Assembly (NCBI GenBank): GCA_023430825.1
Contig: JAEYYL010000278.1
Coordinates: 1 to 7,755 of the forward strand
DNA: 7,755 bases
Reading direction: 5' to 3'
From: Verrucomicrobiota bacterium
GTDB lineage: Bacteria; Verrucomicrobiota; Verrucomicrobiia; Opitutales; Opitutaceae
In this document: in pieces, positions 5,501-7,755 of the stretch
Layout of the letters: each line of letters starts with the position of its first letter
How positions within the stretch are numbered: position 1 is the first letter of the stretch
Position numbers and translations under genes: made by a program
Notes under the pieces: generated by a model
Told to the model about the DNA's origin: nothing
Database searches by the model: none
Seen by the model: only the letters and a program-made list of their open reading frames with translations

Positions 5501-7261
5501 CTCGAGGTAGCGCTGCGCGTCGCCGCGAAACTGGAGAATCTCTCCGTCGGCATTCACGAGCACCCCGACGGGCGCATACTTCGCGAGCGTGACGCGGTCC
5601 GCTTCTTTGAAGGCATCGACCGGATTGACCTCGTTCACGCGCGACGCCAGCGGGGGCGCGAAATTCGGCGGACGCGCCGCGGGCAGCGTCGGCGGACGCT
5701 CGTAACGCAGCCAGCTCGCCGCGGGTTTCTTCGCATAGAGCTTGTGCGTTTTTTCGACCGACTCGAACAGGTTGTTGAAACCGCCGACCGACTCCGACGA
5801 GCCGAGCAGGAGAAAGCCGTGCGGCTTGAGCGCGTAGTGAAACGTCGGGATGATCTTCTGCTGCAGCGCCGGCTCCAGATAGATCAGCATGTTGCGGCAG
5901 CTGATCAGATCGACGCGCGTGAACGGCGGATCGGTGAGCAGGTTTTGCTGCGCGAAGATGACGCTGTCGCGGACGGTTTTCAGCAGCCGATAGCCATCGG
6001 GCTCCTTCTGAAAAAAACGCGCGAGCCGGGCGGCGGACAGCGTCTCCACCTGCGACTTCGTGTAGCGCGCCGCGCGCGCCTGCTCGAGGACGGCGGCGTT
6101 GACGTCGGTCGCAAAGACCTGCACCGGCAGCCGCACCGACGCCTGTTCGGCAAATTCGGCGTAGGCCATCGCGATCGAGTAGGCTTCCTGGCCGGTCGAA
6201 CACCCCGCCACCCAGATGCGCAGCGTCTCCGCTCCCGCCCGGTTTTTGACGAGTCGCGGGAAGATTTTTTTCTTCAGCGTCTCGAACACCGCGGGATTGC
6301 GGAAGAAGCTCGTGACGTTGATCAGCAGGTCCTGATAAAGCGCGTCGATCTCGGTCGGATGCTCGCGCAAATAACGCACGTAGCGCTCGAGCCCCTTCAG
6401 CTTGAGCAGGCCGAGCCGCCGCGCGAGCCGGCGGCGAATGGTGTTGGGCCGGTAGAAACTGAAATCGGTGCCCGTGCGCGTGCGGAGCATCACGAAGATT
6501 TTCCGCAGATTGAGATCCTCGGGCGCCGGCGGCCACTTGGTCGAGCCGTTCGCCGCATTCGGCGAGGAACGCGCCGCCTGCGGCACACGGCGGCTGAGCG
6601 CACTGCGGCGCTGGCGCGCATTCGCGGCAGCGCGGCGCTTGGTCTTCCGCGGTTGCGCGAGGAGTTGCGCGATCTCGAGCGCGATCTTCTCGGGCGGCAG
6701 CACGAAATCGACGCAGCCCGTGGCGATCGCGCTGCGCGGCATGCTGTCGTATTTCGACGAGGCCTGATCCTGCGCAAACGTCACGCCGCCCGCCTCCTTG
6801 ATCGCCGCCAGCCCGCGCGCTCCGTCGGAACCGGCGCCGGAGAGAATCACGCCGATGGCGTTGCCCTGCTGATCCGCCGCGAGCGATTCGAGAAAATGAT
6901 CGATCGTGCGCGCCGGTCCGCTGTTCTTGCGCCGGGGCGTGAGCGAGAGGACGCCGTGGCGGATCGAGAGATCGCAGTTCGGCGGGATCACGTAGATCTG
7001 GTTCGCCGCGACGTGCGTGCGCGGCGTGATCTCCTGCACCGGCAGCGGCGTGGTGCGGCCGAGCAATTCCGACAACAGGCTGCGATGCGTCGGATCGAGA
7101 TGCTGCACCAGGACGTAGGCGACGTTGGCCTTCGTCGGCAGATTGCGGAGAAGTTCGGTGAACGCCTCCAGGCCGCCGGCCGAGGCGCCGATTCCGACGA
7201 TCTTCAACTCCGCCGCTTCTTCCGTTCCGCTCCGACGACGGGAACCCTGACGCTTCGCCAT
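2528..7261 (-). CDS. CheB/CheR fusion hybrid sensor histidine kinase (CheB-CheR-PAS-coiled coil-PAS-PAS-GAF-HisKA-HATPase-REC)
   Basis: A 1577-residue, probably cytoplasmic sensor; no membrane segment or signal peptide is seen. CheB methylesterase (about 18-200) has the triad Ser27 in GASAGG, His54 in QHLDP and Asp146 in GAGSDG, but no receiver of its own. A basic linker (203-245) leads to CheR (about 250-512), with INVTSFFRN (314-322), SAM-binding AGCSTGQEAYSIAM (352-365), ATDVN (384-388) and CRNMLIYL (455-462). Then follow a PAS-like domain (about 550-660), a heptad coiled coil (about 685-775), PAS (about 778-885), PAS (about 894-1010) and GAF (about 1025-1175). HisKA has His1213 in SHELRTP; the ATPase has an N-box (1326-1335), DNGIG (1360-1364) and GGLGLGLA (1385-1392). 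The receiver (1455-1572) has Glu1461/Asp1462, phospho-acceptor Asp1505 and Lys1555. The ATG at 7261 is preferred over an in-frame GTG at 7297, since AGAAAG lies a suitable distance before it. Target proteins and signal are unknown. Confidence 0.97.
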   Translation of the reverse strand: MAKRQGSRRRSGTEEAAELKIVGIGASAGGLEAFTELLRNLPTKANVAYVLVQHLDPTHRSLLSELLGRTTPLPVQEITPRTHVAANQIYVIPPNCDLSIRHGVLSLTPRRKNSGPARTIDHFLESLAADQQGNAIGVILSGAGSDGARGLAAIKEAGGVTFAQDQASSKYDSMPRSAIATGCVDFVLPPEKIALEIAQLLAQPRKTKRRAAANARQRRSALSRRVPQAARSSPNAANGSTKWPPAPEDLNLRKIFVMLRTRTGTDFSFYRPNTIRRRLARRLGLLKLKGLERYVRYLREHPTEIDALYQDLLINVTSFFRNPAVFETLKKKIFPRLVKNRAGAETLRIWVAGCSTGQEAYSIAMAYAEFAEQASVRLPVQVFATDVNAAVLEQARAARYTKSQVETLSAARLARFFQKEPDGYRLLKTVRDSVIFAQQNLLTDPPFTRVDLISCRNMLIYLEPALQQKIIPTFHYALKPHGFLLLGSSESVGGFNNLFESVEKTHKLYAKKPAASWLRYERPPTLPAARPPNFAPPLASRVNEVNPVDAFKEADRVTLAKYAPVGVLVNADGEILQFRGDAQRYLELPSGKANFNLVKMAREGLSVALQKALQRAKREAKTVREKDVRLGGRRGSVNLEIVPLKNLPTRCFLILFEPVAPRAVAESLPARTSKSAGKATPAELRQLAQLKRDCAEARANLESLREEHDTSVEELQASNEEVQSANEELQSLNEELETSNEELESANEELTTLNEELATRNTELRESEQRLREQAQLLELAPVLARSPKERVIFWNRGAEKLYGFTRDEALGQTAHLLLAAQFPEPIEKIHALLHRHGHWEGEVYHRRKDGQVICVATQWVLHHDAQNKVRAILQVDADVTARKRAEKSLRESEEFNRRILESSPDCIVVLDLDARVVFMSPMGQALMEISDFGTVAQVYWPGFWDGEGRTNAENAHRMAAGGQVARFRGLCRTHKGDTRWWDVVVCPIHGSDGKPQRILAAARDVTEQKAAEQMVADGARLAELRADIASAVARPGERPVVLQTVADLLVQRLDAACAHIWSFNPGTSLLELQAGAGSLAHAAGEQARIKLGELKIGRIAANRKPYLTNEASSDPEINAPAWVRRERLVGFAGYPLLFEGRLLGVIALFAKQKFEPRVLTELGLTADSIAQFIDRKNNEDERSRLLQEALTARNEALAASRAKDDFLAALSHELRTPLNPVLMLASDGADNPELPESVRQTFKTIATNVSLEARLIDDLLDLTRIAHGKLSLEMKPVDVHAVLRDAVGVVSGDADMKQIHLSAKLHAPRATVIGDAVRLQQVFWNVLNNAVKFTPPGGAIDVVTEFNAAGDRLVVRVTDNGIGLSQSDLARIFSAFSQGDHRFGGLGLGLAISRQLLEKHGGEIRAVSGGPRQGSTFEVDLPLAREPVLPIVAAPRLEAAGEGAPPRREGPRLRRVLLIEDHAATRSSLAQLLTRRGFTVTTAACAAEARALVEQQTFDLVISDLGLPDGDGCLLWPELAAKQPHLVGIALSGYGMESDIARSKACGFAEHLTKPVNIKLLDRVIVAVENAQRVKT
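4979..5125 (-). repeat. Seven tandem 21-base units encoding EELxxxN heptads (signalling coiled coil)
   Basis: Residues 713-761 of the sensor consist of seven consecutive heptads of the form EE(L/V)xxxN: EELQASN, EEVQSAN, EELQSLN, EELETSN, EELESAN, EELTTLN and EELATRN. A divergent eighth, TELRESE, follows. On the + strand this shows as a 21-base periodicity of TCCTCGTT-like units. Leu at every third position of each heptad, with Glu-Glu and Asn around it, indicates a long parallel coiled coil. It lies between the CheB/CheR/PAS part and the PAS-PAS-GAF-kinase part, where it would pass conformational change along the dimer. Similar SNEE-rich helices are known in CheB/CheR fusion kinases. The near-identical units could allow slippage in steps of one heptad without frameshift. 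Confidence 0.88.
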
Positions 7262-7404
7262 ACGTTCACTTTCTAACTCAGCCAGGCAGGGTGACACGGA
7301 GCTGGCGCGGCTGGAAGGCGGGCTCGTGGTTGCGGATCGCGGTGTTCATTTCCGGAAGCAGGACGGACGTTCGAAGCTGAAAACGCCCCGGCAGACCACA
7401 ACGG

Positions 7405-7434
7405 TTTTCGTTTGTTTCCGACAGGGAATAATTT
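7405..7434 (+). promoter_or_regulatory. Candidate promoter for nadA in an AT-rich patch
   Basis: The 226-base region between the divergent sensor gene and nadA contains one clear AT-rich stretch. In it, TTTTCG (7405-7410) and TAATTT (7429-7434) stand 18 bases apart, a possible -35/-10 pair reading toward nadA about 55 bases before its ATG. The match to a sigma-70 consensus is poor, particularly at -35, and the choice rests mostly on the AT content against a GC-rich background. No convincing promoter for the sensor gene was found on the other strand. Confidence 0.22.
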
Positions 7435-7487
7435 TCGCAACTTCGCCTCGCGTTTGCCCTTCCCGGCCGGTGGGATTCGCTTCGATC

Positions 7488-7755
7488 ATGACCGCAGTAG
7501 CATCTCCTCCCGCCGATGCCGTCGAAGTCGAAGCCGAGCGCCTGTTTCGCTCGCTGATGCACGTCGAGTGCGACCCGCACGGCCGCACTTGGAATCTGGA
7601 TACGTGCCGCGAAATCGCGCCGCTCACGCTCGAGATCAACCGGCTGAAAAAGGAAAAGGACGCCGTCATCCTCACCCACTCCTACGTCGAGCCCGAGATC
7701 ATCTACGGCGTCGGCGACTTCAAGGGCGACTCCTACTACCTCAGCGACATGGCCC
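7488..7755 (+). CDS. nadA: Quinolinate synthase NadA, N-terminal part (3' end outside window)
   Basis: NadA condenses iminoaspartate with dihydroxyacetone phosphate to quinolinate, using a [4Fe-4S] cluster, in de novo NAD synthesis. Only 89 codons are present and the frame is open to the window end. EINRLKKEKDAVILTHSYVE (49-68), PEI (69-71) and DFKGDSYYLS (77-86) match the first NadA repeat domain (INxLKkExnAvxLaHxYxxpEI then GDSxxLs), including the substrate-binding His64, Tyr66 and Ser82. The three cluster-ligand Cys residues would be expected mostly or wholly downstream; Cys28 and Cys40 lie in the N-terminal extension and are unlikely to be ligands. The ATG at 7488 is chosen because it opens the frame ahead of the conserved block; GGTGGGA ends 12 bases before it as a weak, distant ribosome site. 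An ATG at residue 24 is a possible alternative start. Confidence 0.95.
   Translation, partial: MTAVASPPADAVEVEAERLFRSLMHVECDPHGRTWNLDTCREIAPLTLEINRLKKEKDAVILTHSYVEPEIIYGVGDFKGDSYYLSDMA

Noticed and set aside
5432..7276. A 614-codon open frame on the + strand opposite the CheB/CheR part of the sensor gene
   Set aside because: It is the antisense of a well-supported coding region. The translation is Arg/Leu/Asp-rich low-complexity sequence without motifs.
7261..7297. Extended N-terminus of the sensor kinase from the GTG at 7297
   Set aside because: It adds 12 residues before MAKRQ with no ribosome site ahead of the GTG. The ATG at 7261 has AGAAAG upstream and begins close to the CheB domain.
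7278..7679. A 133-codon - strand frame opposite the start of nadA
   Set aside because: No family resemblance, and the + strand carries clear NadA motifs over most of the same bases.

Overview
The window is a GC-rich bacterial chromosome segment of about 7.8 kb with almost no non-coding space. High GC, the gene content and GTAG-headed palindromic repeats would fit a Verrucomicrobiota (Opitutales-like) genome. That placement is an inference and no marker gene proves it. There are no tRNA or rRNA genes, no CRISPR array, no insertion sequence and no gap over 300 bases without a gene.

Left part (1-2459, + strand): a coenzyme A biosynthesis cluster. It holds the 3' end of panB (ketopantoate hydroxymethyltransferase), a complete but short panC (pantothenate synthetase), a stand-alone coaC (phosphopantothenoylcysteine decarboxylase, not fused to CoaB) and a coaX (type III pantothenate kinase). 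Together they cover ketopantoate formation, pantoate-beta-alanine ligation, pantothenate phosphorylation and decarboxylation of phosphopantothenoylcysteine. Ketopantoate reductase, PanD, CoaB, CoaD and CoaE must be elsewhere. The predicted CoaX has Ser where the family's first phosphate-binding motif normally has Asp. A strong inverted pair of REP-like palindromes lies between panB and panC, and a second GTAG-headed palindrome starts on the coaX stop codon.

Middle (2528-7261, - strand): one 1577-residue gene convergent with coaX. It encodes a fused chemotaxis-type sensor: CheB methylesterase, CheR methyltransferase, PAS-like domain, a heptad-repeat coiled coil, two PAS domains, GAF, histidine kinase (HisKA plus HATPase) and a C-terminal receiver. 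All principal catalytic residues are visible. No chemoreceptor, CheA or CheW gene is in view.

Right end (7488-7755, + strand): the 5' part of nadA (quinolinate synthase, NAD biosynthesis), diverging from the sensor gene across a 226-base intergenic region that holds an AT-rich patch and possible REP remnants.

I found no wholly new system. The points most worth checking are the CoaX Asp-to-Ser change, the REP-like elements placed at gene borders of the CoA cluster, and the orphan ten-module CheB/CheR hybrid kinase.
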